Source of the DNA: Paraburkholderia ginsengisoli NBRC 100965
GTDB taxonomy: Bacteria; Pseudomonadota; Gammaproteobacteria; Burkholderiales; Burkholderiaceae
Assembly (NCBI RefSeq): GCF_000739735.1
Contig: NZ_BBJF01000009.1
Coordinates: forward strand, 62,001 to 126,000
Length of the DNA stretch: 64,000 nt
Direction of reading: 5' to 3'
The notes beneath the pieces are model-generated. The model was not told the origin of the DNA and ran no database searches. It worked only from the letters and a program-made list of their open reading frames with translations. Below are positions 35,835 through 44,945 of the stretch, one piece after another. Every line of letters starts with the position of its first letter. The first letter of the stretch is position 1. The position numbers and the translations under genes are program-made.

Positions 35835-38800
35835 TCAACCGATCGTCATCAAATTCGCATTGCCGCCTGCTGCTGCCGTATTCACGCTGACCGAGCGTTC
35901 CGTCAGCAGACGCTCGAGCGCGTAATCTTCGTCGCCGCTTTCCAGCGCGCGCGCCGCGACGCCCTGCACCGAAACAATCGGCCCCGGACGCTTCGCGACT
36001 TCCTTCACCAACGCCAGCAGTTCGTCGCTGTCGCCTTCGAACAGCACGGCGTCGAACGGCGTGTCGGCGCTCTTCTTCACGCTCGCATACGACTTCAGCG
36101 ATGCGGGCAACTGCGACACCAATTGTTCACCCGCCGCGCCTTCGAACAGCGCACGATTTCCCGTAGCCAGCGCGGCGGCGAACTGCACGCGCGCCCCGCT
36201 CGCCGTCGACGCGACGCACAGCACCGTGCCGCGCGCGCCCAACGTGTACGTATTGCGCTCGCCGGTGGGCCCCGACAATACCGCGGTCGCGCCCGCCGGC
36301 ACATGCGACAGATACCCGTCGCAGCGTGCGGCCAGTTGCGGCTGGCGTTCGGCGATCAGCCAGTCACGCAGCGCGGTCAACGCAGCGGACGGATTGTCGC
36401 TGTTTTCCGCGGCTTGCGGAACATCCGCCACGAGAGCCTCGGCCAGCGACTTCGGCAGACCCGCTGGACGCGTAGCGAGCAGACGTTGCAGATACAGCGC
36501 ACCACCCGCTTTCGGACCCGTGCCCGACAGACCTTCGCCGCCGAACGGCTGCACGCCGACCACCGCGCCGATCACGTTGCGGTTCACGTAGATGTTGCCG
36601 ACATGCGCGCGGCTGATCACGTGAGCGATCGTTTCGTCGATTCGCGTATGGATGCCGAGCGTCAGGCCGTAGCCGGTCGAGCGAATCTGTTCGAGCAGCT
36701 TGTCGAGCTGGCTGCGGCGATAACGCACCACGTGCAGCACCGGGCCGAACACTTCGCGCTTCAGTTCGTCGATGCTGTCGAGTTCGATCAGCGTCGGCGG
36801 CACGAAGGTGCCTTGCGCGCAGCCGTCAGGCATCGGCAGTTGCTCGACCTTGCGGCCTTTCTCGCGCATCGCCGCGACGTGCGCATCGATCCCGCGTTTC
36901 GCGTCGAGGTCGATCACGGGACCGACGTCGATCGACAGACGATCCGGATTGCCCACCGCCAGCTCGCGCATCGCGCCCGTCAGCATTTCAAGCGTGCGAT
37001 CCGCGACATCGTCCTGCAGACAAAGAACGCGCAGCGCGGAACAGCGTTGACCGGCGGAGTCGAACGACGATTGCAGCACGTCCGCCACCACCTGTTCGGC
37101 GAGTGCCGACGAATCGACGATCATCGCGTTCTGGCCGCCCGTTTCGGCGATCAGCGGAATCGGCTTGCCGTCCGGATCCAGGCGGTTCGACAGTGTCTTG
37201 TTGATCAGGCGCGCGACTTCCGTCGAGCCGGTGAACATCACCGCGCGGGTGCGCGGGTCGGCCACCAGCGCGGCGCCGACCGTTTCGCCGTCGCCCGGAA
37301 GCAGTTGCACCGCGCCCGCCGGCACGCCGGCTTCGCGCAGAATGCGCACCGCTTGCGCGGCGATCAGCGGCGTTTGTTCAGCGGGCTTCGCGAGCACCGT
37401 GTTGCCGGCTGCCAGCGCGGCCGCCACCTGGCCCATGAAGATTGCCAGCGGGAAATTCCACGGGCTGATACAGACCACCGGACCGAGCGGGCGATGCGTG
37501 TCGTTCGAGAACTCGTCGCGAATCTGCGTGGAGTAGTAGCGCAGGAAGTCGATCGCCTCGCGGATTTCCGCGACCGCGTTCGCCAGCGACTTGCCGGCTT
37601 CACGCACCACCAGGCCCATCAGCGTGTGCATCTGCGCTTCGAGCAGATCGGCGGCACGGGCGAGGCAGTCGGCGCGCGCATCGACCGGTGTGGCCTGCCA
37701 GATCGGCGCGGCGGCCACGGCGTGGGCCAAAGCGGCTCTCACATGTTCAGACGTAGCTTCGACGACGGTGCCGACCAGATCGCGCTGATCCGCCGGGTTG
37801 CGCACGTCGCGCGCGGTACCCACGGCGATCTCATTGTCTTCGAGCATCGGCGCGGCGCGCCACGGATGATGCGCGCTCGCCAGCAACGCCGACGACAGCG
37901 ACGCGAGGCGATGCTCGTTCGACAGATCGAGGCCCATCGAATTGAGCCGCTCCGTCCCGTACAGATTGCGCGGCAGCGGAATCTTCGCGTGCGGCGCGCC
38001 GAGCGGGACGATCTTCGACGCTTCGTCGACCGGGTCGGCGATCAGGTCCTTGATCGCGACGCTTTCATCGGCGATGCGATTCACGAACGACGTGTTCGCG
38101 CCGTTCTCCAGCAGACGGCGCACGAGGTACGCGAGCAGCGTTTCATGCGTGCCGACCGGCGCGTACACGCGGCACGGACGGTTCAGCTTTCCAGCGGACA
38201 GCGGGCCGGTGACTTCCTCGTACAGCGGCTCGCCCATGCCGTGCAGGCACTGGAACTCGTACTGGCCGGGGTAGTAGTTGTTGCCCGCGAGGTAATAGAT
38301 CGCCGACAGCGTGTGCGCGTTGTGCGTGGCGAACTGCGGATAGACCGCGTCGGGCGCCCCGAGCAGCTTCTTCGCGCACGCGAGGTACGACACGTCCGTG
38401 TAGATCTTGCGCGTGTAGACCGGATAGCCTTCGAGGCCGTCGACTTGCGCGCGCTTGATTTCGGTATCCCAGTACGCGCCCTTCACGAGCCGCACCATGA
38501 TGCGGTGGCGGCTGCGGCGCGCGAGATCGATGATGTATTCGATCACGAACGGGCAGCGCTTCTGATACGCCTGCACCACGAAGCCGATGCCATTCCAGCC
38601 GGCCAGCTCCGGGTCGAAGCACAACGCTTCGAGCAGATCGAGCGAGATTTCGAGGCGGTCGGCTTCTTCGGCGTCGATATTCAGGCCGATGTCGTAGCGG
38701 CGCGCGAGGATCGCGAGCGAGCGAACGCGCGGCAGCAGTTCGCTCATCGTGCGCTCTTGCTGCGAGCGCGAGTAGCGTGCGTGCAACGCCGACAGCTTGA

Positions 38801-39773
38801 TCGAAATGCCCGGGCCTTCGTAAATGCCGCGGCCGCCAGCGGCCTTGCCGATCGCGTGGATCGCCTGTTCGTACGACGCGTAGTAGCGCTGCGCGTCGGC
38901 TTCGGTGGTGGCCGCTTCGCCGAGCATGTCGTACGAGTAGCGGAAACCGCGCGCTTCGTATTTGCGGCTGTTCGCGAGCGCTTCGGAAATGTTCTCGCCG
39001 GTGACGAACTGCTCGCCCATCAGGCGCATCGCCATGTCGACGCCCTTGCGGATCAGCGGTTCACCGCCCTTGCCGATCAGACGCGTGAGCGCCGACGACA
39101 GGCTCGTTTCGCTGTTGGTCGTCACCAGCTTGCCGGTGATCATCAAGCCCCAGGTGGCGGCATTGACGAACAGCGACGGCGCCTGGCCGACGTGCGATTT
39201 CCAGTCGCCCTTGCTTATCTTGTCGCGAATCAGCGCGTCGCGGGTCGCGCGATCGGGGATGCGCAGCAGCGCTTCGGCGAGGCACATCAGCGCGACGCCT
39301 TCCTGGCTCGATAACGAGAACTCGTGGATCAGCCCTTCGACGCCACCGCCCTTGCTCTTCGTGCGCAGCGTTTCGACCAGCTTGCCGGCCATCGTCTGCA
39401 CGTCGCCCGCGAGATTGGCCGGCAGGCGGGCCTGACCCAGCAGGAACGGCACACACTCCGGTTCCGGACGACGATAAGCGGCCGTGATCGCCGCGCGCAA
39501 CACCGATTGCGGTTGCACGTTCTGGGCGAATTCGAGGAACGGATGCGACGCGCCGTCTTCCTCCTGTTCGACCGACGCACCATCGGCGAGATCGGCAGAA
39601 CCGTTCGCGCCCGACAGTTCAGGAGGCAGCTGGCCGTGCTCGATTTTCTCGAGATACGCGAAGATCGCCTGCTTGATCAGCCAGTGCGGGGTGCGTTCGA
39701 GGCGGGTGGCGGCATCTTTCAGCCGGGAACGCAGGAGGTCGTCGACCTTGACGCCAAGGGTGGTGCTAGCCAT
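35835..39773 (-). CDS. putA: Trifunctional PutA: DNA-binding repressor / proline dehydrogenase / L-glutamate-gamma-semialdehyde dehydrogenase
   Basis: Oxidises proline to glutamate in two steps at the membrane and represses put genes when proline is scarce. It has 1312 residues. Domains: RHH DNA-binding (1-47, with TPHWLIKQAIFAYLE as in E. coli PutA), FAD proline dehydrogenase barrel (about 240-570, RLVKGAYWDTEIKRAQ), aldehyde dehydrogenase (about 640-1120, with GGQNAMIVD and DSAGQRCSALR holding the catalytic Cys), and a C-terminal flap domain ending NLMTIG. The start at 39773 has GAAGGA upstream. No putP lies nearby. An operator-like hairpin stands about 80-110 bp upstream. Confidence 0.97.
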   Translation of the reverse strand: MASTTLGVKVDDLLRSRLKDAATRLERTPHWLIKQAIFAYLEKIEHGQLPPELSGANGSADLADGASVEQEEDGASHPFLEFAQNVQPQSVLRAAITAAYRRPEPECVPFLLGQARLPANLAGDVQTMAGKLVETLRTKSKGGGVEGLIHEFSLSSQEGVALMCLAEALLRIPDRATRDALIRDKISKGDWKSHVGQAPSLFVNAATWGLMITGKLVTTNSETSLSSALTRLIGKGGEPLIRKGVDMAMRLMGEQFVTGENISEALANSRKYEARGFRYSYDMLGEAATTEADAQRYYASYEQAIHAIGKAAGGRGIYEGPGISIKLSALHARYSRSQQERTMSELLPRVRSLAILARRYDIGLNIDAEEADRLEISLDLLEALCFDPELAGWNGIGFVVQAYQKRCPFVIEYIIDLARRSRHRIMVRLVKGAYWDTEIKRAQVDGLEGYPVYTRKIYTDVSYLACAKKLLGAPDAVYPQFATHNAHTLSAIYYLAGNNYYPGQYEFQCLHGMGEPLYEEVTGPLSAGKLNRPCRVYAPVGTHETLLAYLVRRLLENGANTSFVNRIADESVAIKDLIADPVDEASKIVPLGAPHAKIPLPRNLYGTERLNSMGLDLSNEHRLASLSSALLASAHHPWRAAPMLEDNEIAVGTARDVRNPADQRDLVGTVVEATSEHVRAALAHAVAAAPIWQATPVDARADCLARAADLLEAQMHTLMGLVVREAGKSLANAVAEIREAIDFLRYYSTQIRDEFSNDTHRPLGPVVCISPWNFPLAIFMGQVAAALAAGNTVLAKPAEQTPLIAAQAVRILREAGVPAGAVQLLPGDGETVGAALVADPRTRAVMFTGSTEVARLINKTLSNRLDPDGKPIPLIAETGGQNAMIVDSSALAEQVVADVLQSSFDSAGQRCSALRVLCLQDDVADRTLEMLTGAMRELAVGNPDRLSIDVGPVIDLDAKRGIDAHVAAMREKGRKVEQLPMPDGCAQGTFVPPTLIELDSIDELKREVFGPVLHVVRYRRSQLDKLLEQIRSTGYGLTLGIHTRIDETIAHVISRAHVGNIYVNRNVIGAVVGVQPFGGEGLSGTGPKAGGALYLQRLLATRPAGLPKSLAEALVADVPQAAENSDNPSAALTALRDWLIAERQPQLAARCDGYLSHVPAGATAVLSGPTGERNTYTLGARGTVLCVASTASGARVQFAAALATGNRALFEGAAGEQLVSQLPASLKSYASVKKSADTPFDAVLFEGDSDELLALVKEVAKRPGPIVSVQGVAARALESGDEDYALERLLTERSVSVNTAAAGGNANLMTIG

Positions 39774-40086
39774 GTTTCCTTCTTCGGATACCAGACGTAT
39801 GCCTGGTGAAAGACTAAAAGTTGGCGAATCGTACGCCTCCAAATAAAAAGGTGCAACCATCGCGCACGCGCGGTTGCACCCCGTGAAAATCCTTATACGG
39901 CGGGGGTTTCAAGCCGACTGAGCCACTCGCGGCGGCGGTGGTTGCGATCAGTACTTTCCCTGGCGTGAATCTTTTCGTCTTTCCCCTTATCAATTGAGCC
40001 GGCGCGCCGTTATAGAGAACTAGCAGCGCGCGGCCTTACTGCACGCTAAAAACGATACGGGGTTGGGGTTCTCGAGGACCGGTGAA
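39774..40086. other. putA leader and upstream region (313 bp)
   Basis: Between putA (leftward) and the small membrane protein gene (rightward). It contains the hairpin with GTTGCA half sites at 39850-39880. A TATAAG box on the minus strand at about 39894-39899 could be a putA -10, but no good -35 lies at 16-18 bases. No gene seen. Confidence 0.5.
39850..39880 (-). promoter_or_regulatory. Putative PutA operator / leader hairpin
   Basis: GGTGCAACC (39850-39858) and GGTTGCACC (39872-39880) form a nine-base inverted repeat with a further CGCG/CGCG inner stem. Each arm contains GTTGCA (one per strand), the half site reported for the E. coli PutA RHH domain, with centres 21 bp apart. On the minus strand the hairpin is followed by TTTTTTATTT, as in an intrinsic terminator pointing towards putA. 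It could be an operator, an attenuator or both. Confidence 0.55.
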
Positions 40087-40257
40087 ATGGAAAAGTGGCT
40101 GGTGGTACTAGGCATCTGGGCGATGTGCGCGGCCTGCGCGGTGCTGTTCATTCGCGGTGCGACGGCGGGTTCGGACAGGCGTGCGAGCGTCAGGGAAGGC
40201 GCACGTGCCGCATCGCGCGGATCGGCGGGCGATACGCGAGCCGCTTTGAACGATTGA
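40087..40257 (+). CDS. Small membrane protein (56 residues)
   Basis: Begins MEKWLVVLGIWAMCAACAVLFIRG, one membrane helix at residues about 4-22, then a basic, Ala/Arg/Ser/Gly-rich tail that would be cytoplasmic by the positive-inside rule. The ATG is preceded at 10 bases by GAGG. Function is unknown. It diverges from putA. The hydrophobic start followed by a polar tail supports a real gene, but the length makes chance possible. Confidence 0.55.
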   Translation: MEKWLVVLGIWAMCAACAVLFIRGATAGSDRRASVREGARAASRGSAGDTRAALND

Positions 40258-40649
40258 ATGAATGACGGCTGAGTGACCGGGCAGCGGACGCTGCGGTCTT
40301 GCCACGCGCTCGCGAAACGCCACTGTCCGCCGCGTGTGGACGGGCGCGCAACCACGCGCTGCGAGGTTCAACCCGCCGTGAAGTCAACGCATGCGTTAGC
40401 GCGACGGTACCGCCTCGAACCGCGCGCAAACATCTCCCGGCGATACAAGCTGGTCATGCAGACGACACAACCGGCTATCCGCGACGCTCGCACCGAATCC
40501 CGAACTAAACGCCACGAGACCGGGGATGTTTTGCTCCAGCGACTGCCGGTCTTCCGCGCGATGCCGACAGTCGGCGCAACGCGGAACACACGCGTCGCTG
40601 CGTGCGTCCCCGTTACGGCCGATGCGTCCGGCCAGATGTGCAATCAGCC
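40258..40649. other. 392-bp region without recognised genes
   Basis: Between the small membrane protein gene and the YeiH-type gene (convergent). Several overlapping short frames on both strands encode Arg/Ala/Thr-rich strings with no family resemblance. I saw no clear terminator for either neighbour and no RNA gene. Confidence 0.45.
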
Positions 40650-42062
40650 TCAACCCAGGCTATTCCAGTACGCCGCGAACACGTGCGCCGACAGCACGTA
40701 GCCGATCGCGATATTGACCACCACACCCGCAGTGAACGCGACGAACGGCTTCAGGCCGGTCGCCGTGAGCGAGCGCAGGCGCGTCGTCAGACCGATGCTG
40801 AGGAAACAGAACGTGAAAGCCCACGTGCGCAGCACGGTGATCGGCGCAACGAACTCGGGCGTGACGACCTTACGGTAGTCAGCCAGCGAATAGTGGCTGG
40901 CAATCCACGTCACAAGCGCAGACGCGACGACGAAGCCGATTACGAATTTAGGAAAGCGCGCCCAGATCTCGCTGGCCTTCGGCTTTGCCGCGACGCCGCT
41001 ATCCTGCGCTTCCCAGCGCGTCGTCGCGACGATCGCCAGCACGAACGCCCAGATGCCGATCCAGATATCGCGCCCCACCACCTTCATCAGCGTGAACGCC
41101 TGGAGGGACGCCTCCGGCGCGCCGGCGATCGCGCCGCCAGCGTGCCGTGCGAAATCGCCATACGCTTGCGCGGCGGCGATGCCGGCGGCGTCGGCGAATT
41201 CGGAGGTGCCGATCCACGCGCCGGCGACCGCCGTCGAGAGCCCAAGTGAGCGCGACGCGAACGGCAGCACGAAGATCATCACGATCGCCCACAGCACCAC
41301 CAGCGTGATCGCCACTGACGCCTGTTCGCGTTTGGCCCGCACCGCGCCGGCAATCGCGATCGCCGCCGACACGCCGCACACTGCGCCACCCACGCCGAGC
41401 ACGGCGGCGAAGCGACGGTCGAGGCCGAACGCCTTGGCGGCGAAAAAGATCACGAAGAACGTCACGAGCGAGACGATGCTCGCCTGCGCGACCGCCACCG
41501 GTCCTGCCCACACCAGCAGCGTGAACGGCAGCGTCGCGCCGAGCAGCACGATGCCGACCTTGATGTAAAACTCGACTCGCAAGCCCGCCGAAAACCAGTC
41601 GGGCAGCGTGAATACGTTCGAAATCAGCAGTCCGAGCGCGAGCGCCACCAGCGGCGGCTCCAGGTTGTACTTCGACGCGTTGACCCACGCGCCCAGTGTG
41701 AAGATCAGCGCGGAGGCAATGAAGAGAATCAGGAATGCGGCAAGGAAAGCGCCGACGCGCTGCTTCAGCAACGCGAGGCTCACCCCGAACAACAGCGCGA
41801 ACACGACGAACAACGCGACGTAGTTCGGCAGATGTGCGCCGAGGTCCTGTGCGGCCTGGCCGACGCTCGACCATTTGGCCGGCGCGACCGCCAACCACTT
41901 GATGCTGCCGCCCGACGCGAACAGCGCCCAGGCGATCACAATCACGAGCAGGCCGACCCACACGGCCAGCCAGTCTTCAGTCAGCGGGAGTCCGCCACCG
42001 TGCGCGCCCTGGCGTCTGGCCGGCGTCGCGCCGGTCGGCACGGTCTGGTTGGTATCGCTCAT
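40650..42062 (-). CDS. YeiH-family putative sulfate exporter (UPF0324-type membrane protein)
   Basis: A 470-residue inner-membrane protein with about 11-12 hydrophobic helices. The family core is visible: PPLVALALGLLISN, EFYIKVGIVLLGATLPF, GLDRRFAAVLGVGGAVCGVSAAIAIAGA and VAGAWIGTSEFADAAG. Members I know are near 350 residues; this one has about 100 extra N-terminal residues with two more helices (WLAVWVGLLVIVIAWALF and YVALFVVFALLFG). The start MSDTNQTVPTG at 42062 is chosen; a 10-codon longer start exists. The transported substrate is uncertain. It lies 172 bp left of priA. Confidence 0.82.
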   Translation of the reverse strand: MSDTNQTVPTGATPARRQGAHGGGLPLTEDWLAVWVGLLVIVIAWALFASGGSIKWLAVAPAKWSSVGQAAQDLGAHLPNYVALFVVFALLFGVSLALLKQRVGAFLAAFLILFIASALIFTLGAWVNASKYNLEPPLVALALGLLISNVFTLPDWFSAGLRVEFYIKVGIVLLGATLPFTLLVWAGPVAVAQASIVSLVTFFVIFFAAKAFGLDRRFAAVLGVGGAVCGVSAAIAIAGAVRAKREQASVAITLVVLWAIVMIFVLPFASRSLGLSTAVAGAWIGTSEFADAAGIAAAQAYGDFARHAGGAIAGAPEASLQAFTLMKVVGRDIWIGIWAFVLAIVATTRWEAQDSGVAAKPKASEIWARFPKFVIGFVVASALVTWIASHYSLADYRKVVTPEFVAPITVLRTWAFTFCFLSIGLTTRLRSLTATGLKPFVAFTAGVVVNIAIGYVLSAHVFAAYWNSLG

Positions 42063-42234
42063 CACAATGCCCCGGGGAAAGTTGAGGTGCATCGGCGCGG
42101 GATATTAGAGTTTTGCCTGAACGTGCGCCGATTCGGCGAATATAGGCGAGCGGCGGCGCAAAACGAAACGACCATTCGCTCTATGAATATGACCTGAAGC
42201 AGTAACGCGGTCTGCCGACTGGCGGGCGGTTGCG

Positions 42235-44481
42235 TCAGATGTCGAGCGGATCGACTTCGAGATTCCAGCGCAGCACGCCCTTCAGGCCGCGCAGCAGCGG
42301 CTGCCATGCGCGCAACGTCGCCTGCAACGCGGCGCGCGACGCGCTTTCGATCAGCAATTGCGCACGGTGTACGTGCATCACCTTGACGATGGTCAGCGGC
42401 ACGGCGTCGTAGACGGTCACGCGCTCGGCGGCCTCGATGCCGGCCAGTTCCGCCGCGGCCTGTTGCAGAAAGCCGAGCGCGGCCTCCAGCGTGCGGCCCT
42501 CGGCACGCAGCAACGCCTGATAGACAAACGGCGGCAGGTGCGCATCGCGCCGCTCCGCCAGCGTGGAATTGGCGAAGCCCACGTAGTCGTGACGACCCAG
42601 CGCGTGATACAGCGCGTTGCGCGGATAACGCGTTTGCACCAGCACTTCGCCCGGCAAGCCGGCACGGCCCGCCCGGCCGCTCACCTGCATCAATTGCGCG
42701 AAAAGGCGCTCGCTCGCGCGGAAATCGTGGGAGAACAGCGCGGTGTCGGCATTCAGCACGCCAACCAGCGACACGCGCTGGAAGTCGTGGCCCTTCGCGA
42801 TCATCTGCGTGCCGACGAGAATATCGACCTCGCCCGCGTGGACATCGGAGAACAGCGCCTGCGCGCTGCCTTTGCGGCGCGTGCTGTCGGCATCGATGCG
42901 CAGCACGCGGGCGCCGGGCACCGCGCTCGCCAGCGTTTCCTCGACGCGCTGCGTGCCGCGGCCCATCGGCGCGATATCGACGTTGCCGCATTCCGGGCAC
43001 GAGCGCGGGATGCGCGATTCCCAGCCGCAATGGTGGCAGCGCAGCGCGCGCTCCGGCTTGTGCAGCACGACGTACGCGGTGCAACGCGGACAACCGGCGA
43101 CCCAGCCGCACGCATCGCAGGCGAGTTGCGGCGCGTAACCACGGCGGTTCAGGAACACGAGGCTCTGTTCGCCGCGTTCGAGCCGTGCTTTCAGCGCGGC
43201 AATCAACGGCCCCGACAATCCTTCCACCGATGCCCGCCCACGCCGGCGTTCCTCTTCCAGATCGATCAGCTTGACGGTAGGCAACACGGCATCGGCGACG
43301 GCCCGGCGCGACAGCGTGAGCCGTTTGTAGCGCCCTTGGTCGGCCTGCCACCAGCTTTCCAGCGACGGCGTCGCCGACCCGAGTACGACCGGCAGACCCA
43401 GTTGCTTGGCGCGGTAGATCGCCAGATCGCGCGCCGAATAGCGCAGCCCTTCCTGCTGCTTGTACGCCGGGTCGTGCTCCTCGTCGACGACGATGACTGC
43501 CAGCTTCGGCAGCGACGCCAGCACCGCCAGCCGCGTGCCGAGCACGATGCGCGCTCGCCCCGTATGCGCGGCGAACCAGTGGCGGGCGCGTTCGCCTTCC
43601 GCGAGGCCGCTGTGCAACGTGACGATCGAGGTACCGTCCAATGCGGCGAAGCGCGCGCGGAAAGCCGCCTCGAACTGCGGCGTCAGATTGATTTCCGGCA
43701 CGAGGACGAGCGCCTGCGCGCCAGGCTTCGCGGTCAAAATCTCCGCGAGCGCGCGCAGATAGACCTCAGTCTTGCCGCTGCCCGTCACGCCGTGCAGCAG
43801 GAATGGCGCGAAGCCGTCGGCGTCGCGGATCGCTTCGACGGCGGCCGCCTGCTCGTCCGTGAGCGTGGGCAGTACGGGCGCGGCCGCAGCCGACGACGCG
43901 GGAGCGGCCTGCACCGCGGCGGCCTCGATGACGTCGAGCGCTACCCAGCCCTGCGCCCGCCACGCGTCCAGGCTCGGCAGCGCTTTGGGGTGCAGTGCGC
44001 GAGCGTCGGCGGCCAGCAGAAAGTCGGTGTCGGCGAGCGCCTGCGCCATCTTTCTCAACGCGCTGGCGCGGGCCGGCAACGCGTCGGGCAAGGCCGCACG
44101 GCCCTCGGCCGTCAGGCTGTAGCGCTCTTCCGGCGCGAACAGCCGTGACCAGCGCGACGCATCGCGTAGTGCTTGCGGCAGCGCCGGCAGCGCCACTTCG
44201 CCGAGGCCGCGTTGATAGTAGTCCGCGGCGAAGGCGGTCAACTTCAACCATTCCGCCGACACCGGCGGGCAGGCGGTGCAGACGGCGCTGACAGAGCGCA
44301 GCCGGTCCGCGGGCACGTCACTGTGAGCGGTTACTTCGCAGACGAGCCCCACCACGTGCCGCTTGCCGAACGGTACGCTGACGAGCACGCCCGGCGCGAC
44401 GGGCTCGGACGTGTCGCAACGGTAGTCGAACAGGGTCGGCAGCGGATGATCCAGCGCGACGCGGACGAAGACTTCACTCAC
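42235..44481 (-). CDS. priA: Primosomal protein N' (replication restart helicase)
   Basis: Recognises stalled forks and reloads the replisome. It has 748 residues from a GTG start at 44481 (MSEVFVRVALDHPLPTLFDY, family-like); a 25-codon longer ATG start at 44556 is possible, and neither has a clear ribosome site. Seen: 3'-binding domain at the N terminus, Walker A GVTGSGKTEVYLRAL, DEEH box VVDEEHDPAYKQ, and eight zinc-binding cysteines in the segment CDACGWVAGCPRC ... CHHCGWESRIPRSCPECG. It follows hemE on the same strand, with 464 bp between. Confidence 0.94.
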   Translation of the reverse strand: MSEVFVRVALDHPLPTLFDYRCDTSEPVAPGVLVSVPFGKRHVVGLVCEVTAHSDVPADRLRSVSAVCTACPPVSAEWLKLTAFAADYYQRGLGEVALPALPQALRDASRWSRLFAPEERYSLTAEGRAALPDALPARASALRKMAQALADTDFLLAADARALHPKALPSLDAWRAQGWVALDVIEAAAVQAAPASSAAAAPVLPTLTDEQAAAVEAIRDADGFAPFLLHGVTGSGKTEVYLRALAEILTAKPGAQALVLVPEINLTPQFEAAFRARFAALDGTSIVTLHSGLAEGERARHWFAAHTGRARIVLGTRLAVLASLPKLAVIVVDEEHDPAYKQQEGLRYSARDLAIYRAKQLGLPVVLGSATPSLESWWQADQGRYKRLTLSRRAVADAVLPTVKLIDLEEERRRGRASVEGLSGPLIAALKARLERGEQSLVFLNRRGYAPQLACDACGWVAGCPRCTAYVVLHKPERALRCHHCGWESRIPRSCPECGNVDIAPMGRGTQRVEETLASAVPGARVLRIDADSTRRKGSAQALFSDVHAGEVDILVGTQMIAKGHDFQRVSLVGVLNADTALFSHDFRASERLFAQLMQVSGRAGRAGLPGEVLVQTRYPRNALYHALGRHDYVGFANSTLAERRDAHLPPFVYQALLRAEGRTLEAALGFLQQAAAELAGIEAAERVTVYDAVPLTIVKVMHVHRAQLLIESASRAALQATLRAWQPLLRGLKGVLRWNLEVDPLDI

Positions 44482-44945
44482 GCGACGGCGGGAAATGACA
44501 AGGTTGACGCGACGTGATGCCACATCACGGGGCACGTCGGACAGGCGACCGACCACTCGAAGTTAAAGTAAAACTTCAATTTCGGCGCTAAGTTTTGGAT
44601 TCCGCTGAAGAATTGCAATCGGTCCGCTCGCCTGTGGATAACTTTGTTGAGAACTTCGTCCGGAAGGGCCGCGAACGGCGTCGCGTCGGCCTTCTGTGGG
44701 ATTCCGCACATTTCGTCGAAAACCCGTCAAACCCTTGCCAGACAAGGCTTAGATGAAATGCGCCCGCACTGTGCAAGGGTCAGGACACGACGAAAGCTTC
44801 TACCGCGCCGCAGCGTGACAAATGTGCATAAGTCAAGTCTTGACAATCACAAGATCGCCATCTGACGGCCCGTGAGCGGCAATTTTCCCCTTAGGCCGAG
44901 AGCCCACTTCGCTGCGACGCAGCAAAAGTGGTAACGATTACGGCT
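44482..44945. other. hemE-priA intergenic region with two DnaA-box sequences
   Basis: 464 bp, AT-richer by eye than the flanks. It contains TGTGGATAA (44633-44641) and TGTGCATAA (44823-44831), both exact fits to the TTATNCACA DnaA-box consensus read on the minus strand. A short GAAGTT/AACTTC inverted repeat lies at about 44558-44576. A TTGACA at 44841-44846 on the plus strand has no gene after it. The priA promoter must be here but was not placed. Confidence 0.5.

Noticed and set aside
34512..39314. 1600-codon plus-strand frame opposite the binding protein and putA
   Set aside because: Runs through the 34521-34549 terminator and mirrors putA codons; composition is typical of an antisense shadow.
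42358..44148. 596-codon frame opposite priA
   Set aside because: Antisense shadow; priA has Walker and zinc motifs.
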